Notes under the pieces: model-generated
What the model was told of the DNA's origin: nothing
What the model saw: the letters and a program-made list of their open reading frames with translations, nothing else
The model's database searches: none
Program-made: the position numbers and the translations under genes
Shown here: positions 23,107-31,227 of the stretch, in pieces
Layout: every line of letters starts with the position of its first letter
How positions within the stretch are numbered: the stretch's first letter is position 1
Source of the DNA: Methanoregulaceae archaeon
Lineage (GTDB): Bacteria > Armatimonadota > Fimbriimonadia > Fimbriimonadales > Fimbriimonadaceae
Assembly: GCA_020850325.1 (NCBI GenBank)
Contig: JADZEW010000018.1
Coordinates: 43,228 to 107,227 of the forward strand
Reading direction: 5' to 3'
Length of the DNA stretch: 64,000 nt

Positions 23107-24861
23107 ATGAACCGGCTCGTCACTCCCCTTCCCAAAATCGGCATCCGCCCCACCATTGACGGCCGCTACGGCGGAGTGCGCGAGTCACTCGAGGGCCCGG
23201 TCATGGCAATGGCCCGAGCCACCGCCGAACTGATCACCAAGAACCTGCGCCACGCGAGCGGCGATGCCGTCGAATGCGTGATCGCCGACACCCCGATCGG
23301 TGGAGCCGCCGAAGCCGCCCAATGCGCCGAGAAGTTCGCGCGATCCGGCGTCGGGGTGTCGATCACGGTGACGCCGTGCTGGTGCTACGGATCCGAGACG
23401 ATGGATCTCGATCCGGTCATTCCCAAGGCGGTTTGGGGATTCAACGGCACTGAGCGCCCGGGTGCGGTGTATTTGGCGGCGGTGCTCGCTGGTCATAGCC
23501 AGAAGGGGCTCCCCGCGTTCGGCATCTACGGGCACGATGTGCAAGACGCGGGTTCGACCGAGATCCCCGCCGACGTTGCCGACAAACTGCTCCGGTTTGC
23601 CCGCGCAGGCCTCGCCGTCGCCACGATGAAGGGCACGAGCTACCTCGCTATGGGCGGGGTTTCGATGGGCATCGCCGGCTCCATCGTCGACCAAGCGTTT
23701 TTCGAGCGATACCTCGGCATGCGCGTCGAGTCGGTCGACATGAGCGAGTTCGCGGGCCGGATGGCGAAGGGACTGTACGACCCCGTCGAGTATGAGAAGG
23801 CGCTGACCTGGGTGCGGGCCAACTGTCCGGAAGGCCGCGACTTCAACTCGAATCCTAAAGGGCGCGAAGCCAAGGATGCGGACTGGGAGACGTGCGTGAA
23901 GATGACGCTCATCGCCCGGGACCTGATGGTGGGCAATCCCCGACTCGCCGAGCTGGGTTTTGTCGAGCAGAGCCGCGGCCACAACGCGATCGCGGGCGGT
24001 TTCCAGGGTCAACGGCAGTGGACCGACTACTTCCCGAACGGCGACTTCATGGAGGCGATGCTCTGCTCGTCGTTTGACTGGAACGGCCGCCGTCAGCCGT
24101 ACATCGTGGCGACCGAAAATGACGCCCTGAACGGCATTTCGATGCTCTTCGGCTATCTGCTCACCGGAGCCGCTCAACTCTTCAGCGATGTCCGCACCTA
24201 CTGGAGCCCGGACGCGGTCGCCCGCGTGACGGGGCACCAACTCAGCGGGCATGCGGAAGGCGGACTGCTGCACCTGATCAACTCGGGTCCCAGCGCCCTC
24301 GACTGGACCGGCGAGCCGGACGGTATGGTTAAGCCCTGGTTCGAAATGGGCGACCGGGATGTCGAAGCGTGCCTCAAGTCGACCGAGTGGTGCCCGTCGA
24401 TTCTCGAGTACTTCCCCGGCGGTGGGTACTCGACCGACTTCACAACCCGCGGCGACATCCCGGTCACGATGTGCCGCCTGAACTTGGTGGGTGGCTTGGG
24501 ACCCGTGCTCCAAATCGCGGAAGGCTGGACGATTACGCTGCCCGACTCGGTCCACGAATCGCTCGACTTGCGCACGAACCCGAGTTGGCCGACCACGTGG
24601 TTCGCGCCACGGCTGACCGGCGCCGGGCCCTTTACGGACGTGTACTCGGTGATGAACGCGTGGGGAGCCAACCACGGCGCGATCGCGCCCGGGCATATCG
24701 GTTCCGATCTGGTCACTCTGGCGAGCATGCTGCGCATTCCGGTCGACATGCACAACGTCGGTGACGTGTTCCGCCCGTCCTCGTGGACCCGCTTCGGCGC
24801 AATGGAGCTTCAAGGGGCCGATTACCGCGCGTGCGCGACGTATGGACCGCTGTACGGGTAG
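23107..24861 (+). CDS. fucI: L-fucose isomerase
   Basis: Interconverts L-fucose and L-fuculose (often also D-arabinose and D-ribulose) with Mn2+; cytoplasmic. The 584 aa compare with 591 in E. coli. Signatures are [20 protein letters not shown] at the N-terminus, the metal-binding region [14 protein letters not shown] (ligand Glu) and [10 protein letters not shown] (ligand Asp), and the C-terminal His region [16 protein letters not shown]. No fuculokinase, aldolase or fucose transporter is adjacent. With GH172, GH105 and ThuA proteins nearby it fits a plant- or algal-polysaccharide diet. Confidence 0.95.
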   Translation: MNRLVTPLPKIGIRPTIDGRYGGVRESLEGPVMAMARATAELITKNLRHASGDAVECVIADTPIGGAAEAAQCAEKFARSGVGVSITVTPCWCYGSETMDLDPVIPKAVWGFNGTERPGAVYLAAVLAGHSQKGLPAFGIYGHDVQDAGSTEIPADVADKLLRFARAGLAVATMKGTSYLAMGGVSMGIAGSIVDQAFFERYLGMRVESVDMSEFAGRMAKGLYDPVEYEKALTWVRANCPEGRDFNSNPKGREAKDADWETCVKMTLIARDLMVGNPRLAELGFVEQSRGHNAIAGGFQGQRQWTDYFPNGDFMEAMLCSSFDWNGRRQPYIVATENDALNGISMLFGYLLTGAAQLFSDVRTYWSPDAVARVTGHQLSGHAEGGLLHLINSGPSALDWTGEPDGMVKPWFEMGDRDVEACLKSTEWCPSILEYFPGGGYSTDFTTRGDIPVTMCRLNLVGGLGPVLQIAEGWTITLPDSVHESLDLRTNPSWPTTWFAPRLTGAGPFTDVYSVMNAWGANHGAIAPGHIGSDLVTLASMLRIPVDMHNVGDVFRPSSWTRFGAMELQGADYRACATYGPLYG

Positions 24862-24873
24862 GCCCCTGATTTG

Positions 24874-24943
24874 GTTGTGGGTGAGGGATGTGTTGTGCCC
24901 TCACAGGGAGGTGCGAGGGCACGACGCATCCCTCGCCCACAAC
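24874..24943. repeat. Convergent-gap repeat, copy 1 (paired inverted arms)
   Basis: Two 29-nt arms (24874-24902 and 24915-24943) are inverted copies with three differences around a 12-nt loop: GTTGTGGGTGAGGGATG... and ...CATCCCTCGCCCACAAC. It lies between the ends of fucI and the TauE gene and could act as a bidirectional terminator. Single-arm copies occur at 34535-34565 and 61735-61765. Confidence 0.8.
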
Positions 24944-24980
24944 GAGCATTGGCGATTCGTGGCCATCGGATGAGAATGCC

Positions 24981-25757
24981 TCATCCACCGGTAATGATCC
25001 GATAAGCGAAGTACGTCGACATCGCGAGCCCGTATACCGCGATGATCTTGCGCAGCTTCTCCGGGTCCATCTTCTGCGACCAACGGGCCGCATAGTAGCC
25101 GCCGACCAGCGAACCCGCTACGAGAGCCAGTGCCGGGGCGACGAGCACCATTCCATTGAACACGAACACCGCCGACGCCATGAGGTTGATGAACACGCCA
25201 AGGATGGTCTTCACCGCGTTGATCTCGTGGATGTTCGCCTCCATGAACAGGAAGAACACAGCGAGCATCATGATCCCCATCCCCGCGCCGAAGTAGCCGC
25301 CGTAAAGGGCCACCAGCGTCTGCAGCAGCATGGCCCCCGGCAGCGACAGCGCGTGACCCCGCTGCTGCGACCAACGCCGAATCGCCGGCTGGAACCACAA
25401 CAGGGCCGTCGCCATGAACAGCAGGATCGGTACCGCGATGTCGAAGATCTTCTTGTCGGTCACCGAGACCAGCCAGGCTCCGAAACCCGCACCGAGAATC
25501 GTGGGACCGACCAACGGCAAAAGGTGCTTCTTGGTAGCGGGCAGGACGTTGCGAAACCCCCATGCCCCGCTCAGCGAGCCTGGCCACAAGCCGACTGAGT
25601 TCGTGGCGTTAGCGGTAAGGCTAGGCACGCCCAAGAAGAGCAAGGTCGGGAAGGAGATCAGCGAGCCGCCACCCGCGACCGAGTTAATGCCGGATGCGAT
25701 CGCACCGACCACCACAAGGAGGCCCAGCGACAGCGGATCGGTCAGATCTGGCGACAC
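24981..25757 (-). CDS. TauE/SafE family anion exporter
   Basis: 258-aa inner-membrane permease of the TSUP family, whose members move sulfite, sulfonates or related organic anions. It has about eight hydrophobic segments in two repeats. The first contains GAIASGINSVAGGGSLISFP and NATNSVGLWPGSLSGAWGF, the second ALYGGYFGAGMGIMMLAVFF and NAVKTILGVFINLMASAVF, both classic TauE motifs. The start overlaps the end of ribH by 16 bp, so it is co-transcribed with it. Substrate cannot be predicted; no sulfur-metabolism gene is adjacent. Confidence 0.92.
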   Translation of the reverse strand: MSPDLTDPLSLGLLVVVGAIASGINSVAGGGSLISFPTLLFLGVPSLTANATNSVGLWPGSLSGAWGFRNVLPATKKHLLPLVGPTILGAGFGAWLVSVTDKKIFDIAVPILLFMATALLWFQPAIRRWSQQRGHALSLPGAMLLQTLVALYGGYFGAGMGIMMLAVFFLFMEANIHEINAVKTILGVFINLMASAVFVFNGMVLVAPALALVAGSLVGGYYAARWSQKMDPEKLRKIIAVYGLAMSTYFAYRIITGG

Positions 25758-26212
25758 TGCTCCGCGACGCTCATCGTTTCGATGACCGCCATCGCCGCCT
25801 CACGTCCCTTGTTGCCGTGCTTCAGCCCGGCGCGGTCGAGGGCTTGCTCCGCGGTATCCGGAGTCAAAATGCCCCACGCGATGGGCTTGCCGTATTCGAC
25901 CTGCATCGCCATGAGCGCCGATCCCACATCGCCGCTGAGCAGCTGGGCGTGGGTGGTCTGGCCCTGCAAGATGCAACCCAGCGCGACCACGCCGTCGGGC
26001 GCATTTTGAGACCGCGAAAGGAGCGCCTTCACGGCGACGGGAATCTCCCACGTGCCCGGCACATGGACGACTTCGATTTCCGAGGTGCCGTGGCGCGCGA
26101 GCGTCTCGACCGCTCCTTCGAGAAGCTCCTTGGTGATGAGCTCGTTCCAACGGCTGACCACGACGGCGATCCGCCGCCCGGCGGCGTTCATCTGCCCTTC
26201 GATCACGCGCAT
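25742..26212 (-). CDS. ribH: 6,7-dimethyl-8-ribityllumazine synthase
   Basis: Penultimate step of riboflavin synthesis, joining the ribityl-uracil amine with 3,4-dihydroxybutanone phosphate. The 156-aa length is normal. Motifs: VVSRWNELITKELLEGA, VPGTWEIPVAVKALL, the phosphate-binding VALGCILQGQTTH with catalytic His, and GILTPDTAEQALDRAG followed by GNKGREAAMAVIE. No FMN riboswitch can fit: only 14 nt separate it from the upstream gene, and CATACT sits 6 nt before the ATG, implying a leaderless transcript. No other rib gene is in the window. Confidence 0.96.
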   Translation of the reverse strand: MRVIEGQMNAAGRRIAVVVSRWNELITKELLEGAVETLARHGTSEIEVVHVPGTWEIPVAVKALLSRSQNAPDGVVALGCILQGQTTHAQLLSGDVGSALMAMQVEYGKPIAWGILTPDTAEQALDRAGLKHGNKGREAAMAVIETMSVAEQCRQI

Positions 26213-26218
26213 AGGCTA

Positions 26219-26224
26219 AGTATG
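26219..26224 (-). promoter_or_regulatory. -10-like element of ribH
   Basis: CATACT, 6 nt before the ATG at 26212, lies in a 14-nt gap between genes. Confidence 0.45.
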
Positions 26225-26226
26225 GC

Positions 26227-27516
26227 TCACTTAGGGGCGAACCACACGTTCCGATAGGTGATCGGACCGTGGTCGCCCTGGAGCATCAGCGGCCCGGTCG
26301 GCTTCTCATCTTCGAACATCGGAGCGCGCGTCGGACCGGTGACTTCTTCGTTCCTCTGGACGACCACGCCGTTCAGGCGCACCTCGAGGAACTTGGCGTT
26401 GCTCACCTTCTTGCCGCCCTTGAAGCGCGGACCTTGGAACCGGATGTCGTAGGTGTTCCATTCTCCCGGCTTGCGCAGCGCATTGACGAGCGCGCCCTTG
26501 CCTTCGAAGCCCTTCTCGTTCTGCCAACGTTGGTAAACGCCGCCCGCGTCCGCGAAGGTGAGGTCCTTGTCGGCCTTGCCGAAGGAGTCGAAGATCTGGA
26601 TCTCGTAGCGGCCCATGACGTACACGCCTGAGTTGGAGCCCGCGGGAATCTTGAACTCCGCGTGGTAGTGGCCGTCGGCCATCTCGGACTTGGAGACGAG
26701 GTGTCCCGACCGCCCGTCCTTGTTGTCGAGTTCGCCGTTGGCCTGAATCCACGCTTTGGGAATCTGTAGAGCGACGTCGACCGCGTTGGCCGGGCGCTTG
26801 CTCTGCGCGGTCCAGATCACCGCCTCGGCGAGCATCTTGCGCACCTGCGGCTCCGCGTAGGACTCCTTCGTGTGTCCAAACCCGGTGTACCACGTGCGTC
26901 CACGGCCGTAGTTGCTGGTCCAGATGATGGGGTGATCGCCGCCCATCTTGTTGCCCTTGTAGGTGCTCTCATCGAGCGAGGCGAGCACGCGCACACGGCT
27001 GCGGGGACTGTCTTTGTAGTCGTACCACTCATCGGTGCGCCACCAGTTGGTCGGGGCGTAGGCGGTGCTGGGGTGCGCCTTGTCTTCGATCTTGACGAGC
27101 GCCTTCTGGATGGCGGGGTGGCTCATGAAGTAGGCACCCACGATGTCCTTGTAGGCGGGCCACTCGTATTCGGTGTCGGCGGCGGAGTGGACGCCGACAT
27201 AGCCGCCGCCCGCTTCGAGGAAGTTGCGGAAGGCCGACTTCTGGGCGTCGTTGAGGATCGTTCCCGTGGTGCAGAGGAACATGACCACGTCGTAGTTCCG
27301 GAGCTTCTCGGTGGTGAACCAGGCGGAGTCCTCGGTGGCATCGACACCGAAGCCGTACTCTTTGCCGAGCGACTTGATCTCTTCGGTCGCGACGGGGATG
27401 CAGTCGTGCCGGAAGCCGGTGGTGCGGGAAAAGACGAGAAGCCGGGGGTTAGGAACGACGAGGGCGCGGCCATCATCGGCCGCCATCCATGCCGCAGCAA
27501 TCAACGGAGCGATCAT
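26227..27516 (-). CDS. Exported ThuA-DUF1080 fusion protein
   Basis: 429 aa. A short hydrophobic start (MIAPLIAAAWMAADDG) suggests export. Residues about 25-235 are a ThuA-like glutamine-amidotransferase fold (LLVFSRTTGFRHDCIPVATE, GGGYVGVHSAADTEYEWPAY, WTSNYGRGRTWYTGFGHTKE). Residues about 245-428 are DUF1080, a concanavalin-like domain now linked to 3-keto-glycoside hydrolysis (GQ-poor here, but with SNSGVYVMGRYEIQIFDSF, GEWNTYDIRFQGPRF, ITYRNVWFAPK). Such fusions are common in Planctomycetota and Armatimonadota carbohydrate loci. The promoter-like TAGGCT is 6 nt before the ATG. Confidence 0.9.
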   Translation of the reverse strand: MIAPLIAAAWMAADDGRALVVPNPRLLVFSRTTGFRHDCIPVATEEIKSLGKEYGFGVDATEDSAWFTTEKLRNYDVVMFLCTTGTILNDAQKSAFRNFLEAGGGYVGVHSAADTEYEWPAYKDIVGAYFMSHPAIQKALVKIEDKAHPSTAYAPTNWWRTDEWYDYKDSPRSRVRVLASLDESTYKGNKMGGDHPIIWTSNYGRGRTWYTGFGHTKESYAEPQVRKMLAEAVIWTAQSKRPANAVDVALQIPKAWIQANGELDNKDGRSGHLVSKSEMADGHYHAEFKIPAGSNSGVYVMGRYEIQIFDSFGKADKDLTFADAGGVYQRWQNEKGFEGKGALVNALRKPGEWNTYDIRFQGPRFKGGKKVSNAKFLEVRLNGVVVQRNEEVTGPTRAPMFEDEKPTGPLMLQGDHGPITYRNVWFAPK

Positions 27517-27522
27517 GCGGAT

Positions 27523-27528
27523 AGCCTA
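27523..27528 (-). promoter_or_regulatory. -10-like element of the ThuA-DUF1080 gene
   Basis: TAGGCT, 6 nt before the ATG at 27516. Weak match, credible only by position. Confidence 0.35.
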
Positions 27529-27585
27529 GCACGAATTGTCGCGCAATGGAGGCGTCGGGGCGAACCCACCGACGACCTCAGGGGC

Positions 27586-28053
27586 TTAACCTTCCATTCG
27601 AGGGTCTCCCACGGAGGGCGCAGGTTGGCTTGTACCCGCGCCCAAGCCCGGCTTAAGCAACGTCACTACCCGCTGCGACTCACCCTCTCCGAACTCGATC
27701 TTCACGCGCCACACCTGCCCCGGGAGGGCTCCCAGCCGATCCGGCCATTCGATCAGGCAGAGGTGGGTGTCGAAGTAGTCCTCCAGCCCGAGGCCGCTGG
27801 CGGCGGACAGCCGGTAGAGATCGGCGTGGAGCACCGGCGGGTCGGTGTCGTACACATGGAGCAAGTTGAACGTGGGCGAACGCACTGCGCCGACGTGCCC
27901 TAGCGCCTCCAGCACGCCTCGCGCGAAGGTCGTCTTGCCCGCGCCCATGGGGCCATCGAGGAGCACCACCGTCCCCGCCGGCCAGCGCTTCACCCACTCC
28001 CCGGCGAGGAGCCGCATCTCGGCATCGGATTGAACCACTCGAACCTCGTCCAA
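27586..28053 (-). CDS. tsaE: tRNA threonylcarbamoyladenosine biosynthesis ATPase TsaE
   Basis: ATPase partner of TsaB/TsaD in making t6A37 of ANN-decoding tRNAs. Walker A is LLDGPMGAGKTTFARGVLEA, followed by RSPTFNLLHVYDTDPPVLHA and DLYRL, then LCLIEWPDRLG with the conserved Glu. About 155 aa, normal apart from a short Pro/Ser tail. The start is uncertain: TTG 28053 fits the family's first strand and lies 2 nt after the stop of the BNR-GH105 gene, while GTG 28038 has a better Shine-Dalgarno (GAGG at 5 nt). The longer open frame inside the upstream gene is not TsaE-like. TsaB and TsaD are not in the window. Confidence 0.88.
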   Translation of the reverse strand: MDEVRVVQSDAEMRLLAGEWVKRWPAGTVVLLDGPMGAGKTTFARGVLEALGHVGAVRSPTFNLLHVYDTDPPVLHADLYRLSAASGLGLEDYFDTHLCLIEWPDRLGALPGQVWRVKIEFGEGESQRVVTLLKPGLGAGTSQPAPSVGDPRMEG

Positions 28054-28055
28054 GC

Positions 28056-30341
28056 TCAGCGCCCCATCTTCTCCACCTGCACCGACGCCATCAAGAACGC
28101 ACCCACGCCATACGCATCGGTGTCGCTGGCCTTCACCGTGCGCGGGTCTTGGCCGATCGGTTGGACCCACATCAGCCGCCCGTTCGGATCGACCGATTCG
28201 CACAGCGCGGCGTAACCGCGGCGGATGGCAGGCTCGAAGGTTTTGCGATCCAGCAACCCCGCGTTCACACCCCACGCCATCGCATACACGAAGAAGCCGG
28301 TCCCGCTGGTCTCCCGTTGGGGATACGAAGCCGGATCGAGCAGACTCGCGTGCCACGTGCCATCGCCGGTCTGGAGGCTCGCGATGCGGGTTGCCATCTC
28401 GCGGAACTGCTTTTCGAACCGAGGTCGCCCCGAATCATCTGCGGGCAGGTTCTGGAGCACCCTCGCCAGACCGGCCAGCACCCAGCCATTGCCCCGCGAC
28501 CAGAACACCTTCTTGCCGTTCGCCTCGCGGGGCGTGAAGTAGCGCGAGTCGCGGAAGTACAGCTGCTCCGTAGGGTCGTACAGGTAGTCGCTCGTCTTCC
28601 ACCAAAGGTCGCCGAGCCGCTTGAAGTAGCTCGCTTCGCCGGTCACCCGGCCGAGCATCGCGATCACCGGCGGGGCCATGAAGAGGGCATCGCACCAAGC
28701 CATTTCCTCGTTGTGGATGCCGTCTTTCCACTCCAGGCTGCGGTTGTGGGACTTGGCCAGCCAGCCGTCGATCCACGCCTTGACGGGGGCGAGTTGGGCG
28801 GGATTGCGGTCCCGTTCGTAAAGCTGGATGAAGCTCTGGCCCACCGCGACATCGTCGGCCATTCCCGGTCGCGGCCCCATCTTCCAACCGATCTCGGTTC
28901 CGATGAGCCGAAGCCTCTCGCGCGGCTGGTCGTCGCCGCGGGCGTCCGCGTAGTCCAAGACTCCGCTGTAGAGAGGGGCGAGCATCCACTCGGTCTTGGT
29001 GTACCGGCTCGGGTTGCTGCGCACCCAACGCCACACCGCATCGGCGGCACGCATCGCTTGGGTGGCAGGGAAGGGGCCCCGGTCTTCGTTGGCGGCCTGA
29101 ATCGTGCCCTGATAGTCGGTGTAGTGAACGTATCGGTTGACATTCATGAACAGCGCGATCGGGCCGCCGTCCGGCCGGGCTCCACGCACGACGAACGGCC
29201 GCACACTGTCGTGCTTGCTCGATCCGGTCAAGGCCACGTGGCTCCAGGTTTCGCCGCCGTCTGACGTGAACCACCGTTCGACCTCGAACCGCTCGCCGAT
29301 AGGGCGGCTGAGATACACGAACCGCGGATCGTTCGGATCGAGGACCACGCCGCCCGAGTAGTGCGGCTCTCGCTCGGTGGTGTTCGCGGCCGTCTGCGGG
29401 AACCACTTGCCTCCCGCGACGATCTTTCGATCCACCCATCGTCGACCGTTCCACCAGGCATAGCGGTACTCGTGGGTGTCTTCCTTGGGCAGGCGGCTGT
29501 ACGTGATGATCGGTCGGCCGCTACTGTCGTGCGCGATGTCCCAAATCCAAGCGCGGATCCCTTCGGCCCGGCCATCGAACACGACGTCGGCCTGATCGGG
29601 CCGGACAGGCAGTTGCTTCATCGAAGCCACCGCACGATCGTCGGCCCCGCGCATCGATCCGCCGCGATAGCGCAGGTAGTAGATCGAGTTCGTCGGCTCG
29701 TTGCGCGGGTGGCCGTCGGTGAACGCGAAGTGGATGGTGCCTTTGCCGTCCCCCGCAACCTTCATGTAGGGGCGGTTGGCGGCGGGGTCGCCTGAGAGGC
29801 TGATCAGGATGCGGCCTTTCGACCACGTCTTGCCCAGGTCATCGGAGGTCGAAATCGTCGGCTTCCAGTTCATCCCTCGCCAGAACAAATAGATGCGATT
29901 CCGCTCGTCGCGGAGCATCTGCGGGTTCGGATAGGTGTAGGCGTTCAGGGCTCCGGCCGGGCCTTTGTAAGCGGGGTCGTTCGGGTTGATCTTGACGGGG
30001 TTCGTCCAGGTCGTGAGATCGATGGACGTGGACATGAAGAGGTCCGGCCCGGAGTGCTTGCTCCAAAACGCAACCGCGCCGCCTCCCGGCAGGCGCAAGA
30101 AGGCCGGATTATCGTGGTCATCCCTCTCGAACTTCGCGGCGAGAACGCTTTCTTGACGAGTCTTCGTTTTCGGATCATAGAGGTGCGTGCGGATGCTGCC
30201 GTCGCCAGCGACCGATCCGGCGAGGATGCGCCCGTCCACCCAGACCGCGCGGGGATCGGCGAACCAACACCAGGCTCCGTCCTGGGTGATGTAGTGGTCG
30301 TGCCCAAAGGGGCTCAACGCCAACACGAGAGCGAGCAGCAT
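28056..30341 (-). CDS. BNR_4 propeller fused to GH105 unsaturated glucuronyl/rhamnogalacturonyl hydrolase
   Basis: 761 aa with an N-terminal signal (MLLALVLALSPFGHDHY). Residues about 15-390 are a BNR_4 propeller of the polysaccharide-lyase-associated type (DGAWCWFADPRAVWVDGRI, STSDDLGKTWSKGRIL, WFTSDGGETWSH). Residues about 410-760 are an (alpha/alpha)6 GH105 domain: the catalytic Asp is in EEMAWCDALFMAPPV (matching Asp143 of YteR), with FWSRGNGWVLAGLARVL and ETSGTGFFVYAMAWG. The enzyme should remove the unsaturated uronic end left by a lyase, so lyase-like and hydrolase modules may work in series. Followed directly by tsaE. Confidence 0.88.
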   Translation of the reverse strand: MLLALVLALSPFGHDHYITQDGAWCWFADPRAVWVDGRILAGSVAGDGSIRTHLYDPKTKTRQESVLAAKFERDDHDNPAFLRLPGGGAVAFWSKHSGPDLFMSTSIDLTTWTNPVKINPNDPAYKGPAGALNAYTYPNPQMLRDERNRIYLFWRGMNWKPTISTSDDLGKTWSKGRILISLSGDPAANRPYMKVAGDGKGTIHFAFTDGHPRNEPTNSIYYLRYRGGSMRGADDRAVASMKQLPVRPDQADVVFDGRAEGIRAWIWDIAHDSSGRPIITYSRLPKEDTHEYRYAWWNGRRWVDRKIVAGGKWFPQTAANTTEREPHYSGGVVLDPNDPRFVYLSRPIGERFEVERWFTSDGGETWSHVALTGSSKHDSVRPFVVRGARPDGGPIALFMNVNRYVHYTDYQGTIQAANEDRGPFPATQAMRAADAVWRWVRSNPSRYTKTEWMLAPLYSGVLDYADARGDDQPRERLRLIGTEIGWKMGPRPGMADDVAVGQSFIQLYERDRNPAQLAPVKAWIDGWLAKSHNRSLEWKDGIHNEEMAWCDALFMAPPVIAMLGRVTGEASYFKRLGDLWWKTSDYLYDPTEQLYFRDSRYFTPREANGKKVFWSRGNGWVLAGLARVLQNLPADDSGRPRFEKQFREMATRIASLQTGDGTWHASLLDPASYPQRETSGTGFFVYAMAWGVNAGLLDRKTFEPAIRRGYAALCESVDPNGRLMWVQPIGQDPRTVKASDTDAYGVGAFLMASVQVEKMGR

Positions 30342-30347
30342 AGGGAG

Positions 30348-30353
30348 AGTCTA
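30348..30353 (-). promoter_or_regulatory. -10-like element of the BNR-GH105 gene
   Basis: TAGACT is 6 nt before the ATG at 30341. Confidence 0.45.
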
Positions 30354-30509
30354 GTTCAGATTCTCGATTTCAGATTCTCGATCTCAAATTTGGGATTTGC
30401 CACCAAAACCCGGCAATCTTAACGGTTTAAGCACCGTCGTCAATGCGACGCATTCCCCATTTGAACCCAACTATGCTCGGTCTGCCATAGGACATTTCAC
30501 GCCTGACAG

Positions 30510-30515
30510 TACAAT
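30510..30515 (+). promoter_or_regulatory. -10-like element of the first PEP-CTERM gene
   Basis: TACAAT lies about 47 nt before the ATG at 30563. CAGGAG precedes that ATG by 9 nt, so this gene would have a normal leader. The rest of the gap (30354-30500) holds only a partial direct repeat CAGATTCTCGATyTCA. Confidence 0.35.
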
Positions 30516-30562
30516 CACATTGCCGTCGTTTCGTGATGGCTGTATTGACAGGAGTGACGTAG

Positions 30563-31117
30563 ATGAACATCCGAATCAGCGCACTCGCAACCCTAGCCGT
30601 GCTGGCGGGAACTGCGGGCGCACAAAACTTTGTCAACGGTGGCTTTGACGGAAATGCCGCAGGCTGGAATATCCTCGATTGTGACTTTGGCGGCTATCAG
30701 GGTTCGACCGGGCAGAATGGCAACCCGGGCTGGGTTTGGCTGAATAGCAATGGGTCAGCAGGGATTCCGCGGGCCGAGCAGTCCGTGAGCGGATTCGTAG
30801 TTGGACAATCTTACACATTGAGTGCTTGGTACGGATCGGGCCAGATTTTCAACACAGGTGATGTGTTCCGTGCCCTAATCGACGGCAACGTCGTTTTCAC
30901 GGGTCCGAACAACGTGGTCACCGGTTGGACCCAGTTCTCCCACACGTTCACGGCGACTGCGGCAACGCACACGTTTTCGTTTCAAGCCGAGGTTGTGGCC
31001 GATAGCGACTACGTCTTCGATTCGGCGTCGCTGACTCCGGTACCCGAGCCCGGAACCATGGCCGCTCTGGCCATGGGCGCGATGGCGCTCTATCGCCGTC
31101 GCCGCACGCGAGCCTAG
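30563..31117 (+). CDS. PEP-CTERM exported protein
   Basis: 184 aa with signal peptide (ISALATLAVLAGTAGA|Q), a beta-sandwich body that resembles carbohydrate-binding or DUF642-like domains (FVNGGFDGNAAGWNI, VVGQSYTLSAWYGSG, THTFSFQAEVV) and a sorting tail VPEPGTMAALAMGAMALYRR followed by basic residues. The tail is a PEP-CTERM signal, normally cut by an exosortase and associated with exopolysaccharide-bearing surfaces; no exosortase is in the window. The Shine-Dalgarno site CAGGAG supports the start. A strong hairpin follows the stop. Confidence 0.88.
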   Translation: MNIRISALATLAVLAGTAGAQNFVNGGFDGNAAGWNILDCDFGGYQGSTGQNGNPGWVWLNSNGSAGIPRAEQSVSGFVVGQSYTLSAWYGSGQIFNTGDVFRALIDGNVVFTGPNNVVTGWTQFSHTFTATAATHTFSFQAEVVADSDYVFDSASLTPVPEPGTMAALAMGAMALYRRRRTRA

Positions 31118-31123
31118 GATTCC

Positions 31124-31157
31124 GCAGAGATGGCCCAACGGGCAGGGCCATCTCTGC
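31124..31157 (+). terminator. Perfect 13-bp hairpin after the PEP-CTERM gene
   Basis: GCAGAGATGGCCC and GGGCCATCTCTGC pair perfectly around an 8-nt loop, 6 nt past the stop. There is no T-run, so it may be a terminator of reduced strength or an RNA-stabilising structure. Confidence 0.6.
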
Positions 31158-31227
31158 ACATGAAAGTCGACCTAGCGAGACCAGGGCCGGGCTCCAGAGG
31201 GCACAACCGGTAAACTCATCGTCCCAC

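Noticed and set aside
23185..24813. 542-codon minus-strand open frame over fucI
   Set aside because: Antisense shadow; fucI is complete with all catalytic motifs on the plus strand.
26213..26226. FMN riboswitch before ribH
   Set aside because: Only 14 nt separate the genes, far too short for an RFN element.
28057..28356. TsaE N-terminal extension of about 100 codons
   Set aside because: It runs inside the BNR-GH105 gene and lacks homology; TsaE begins near 28053.
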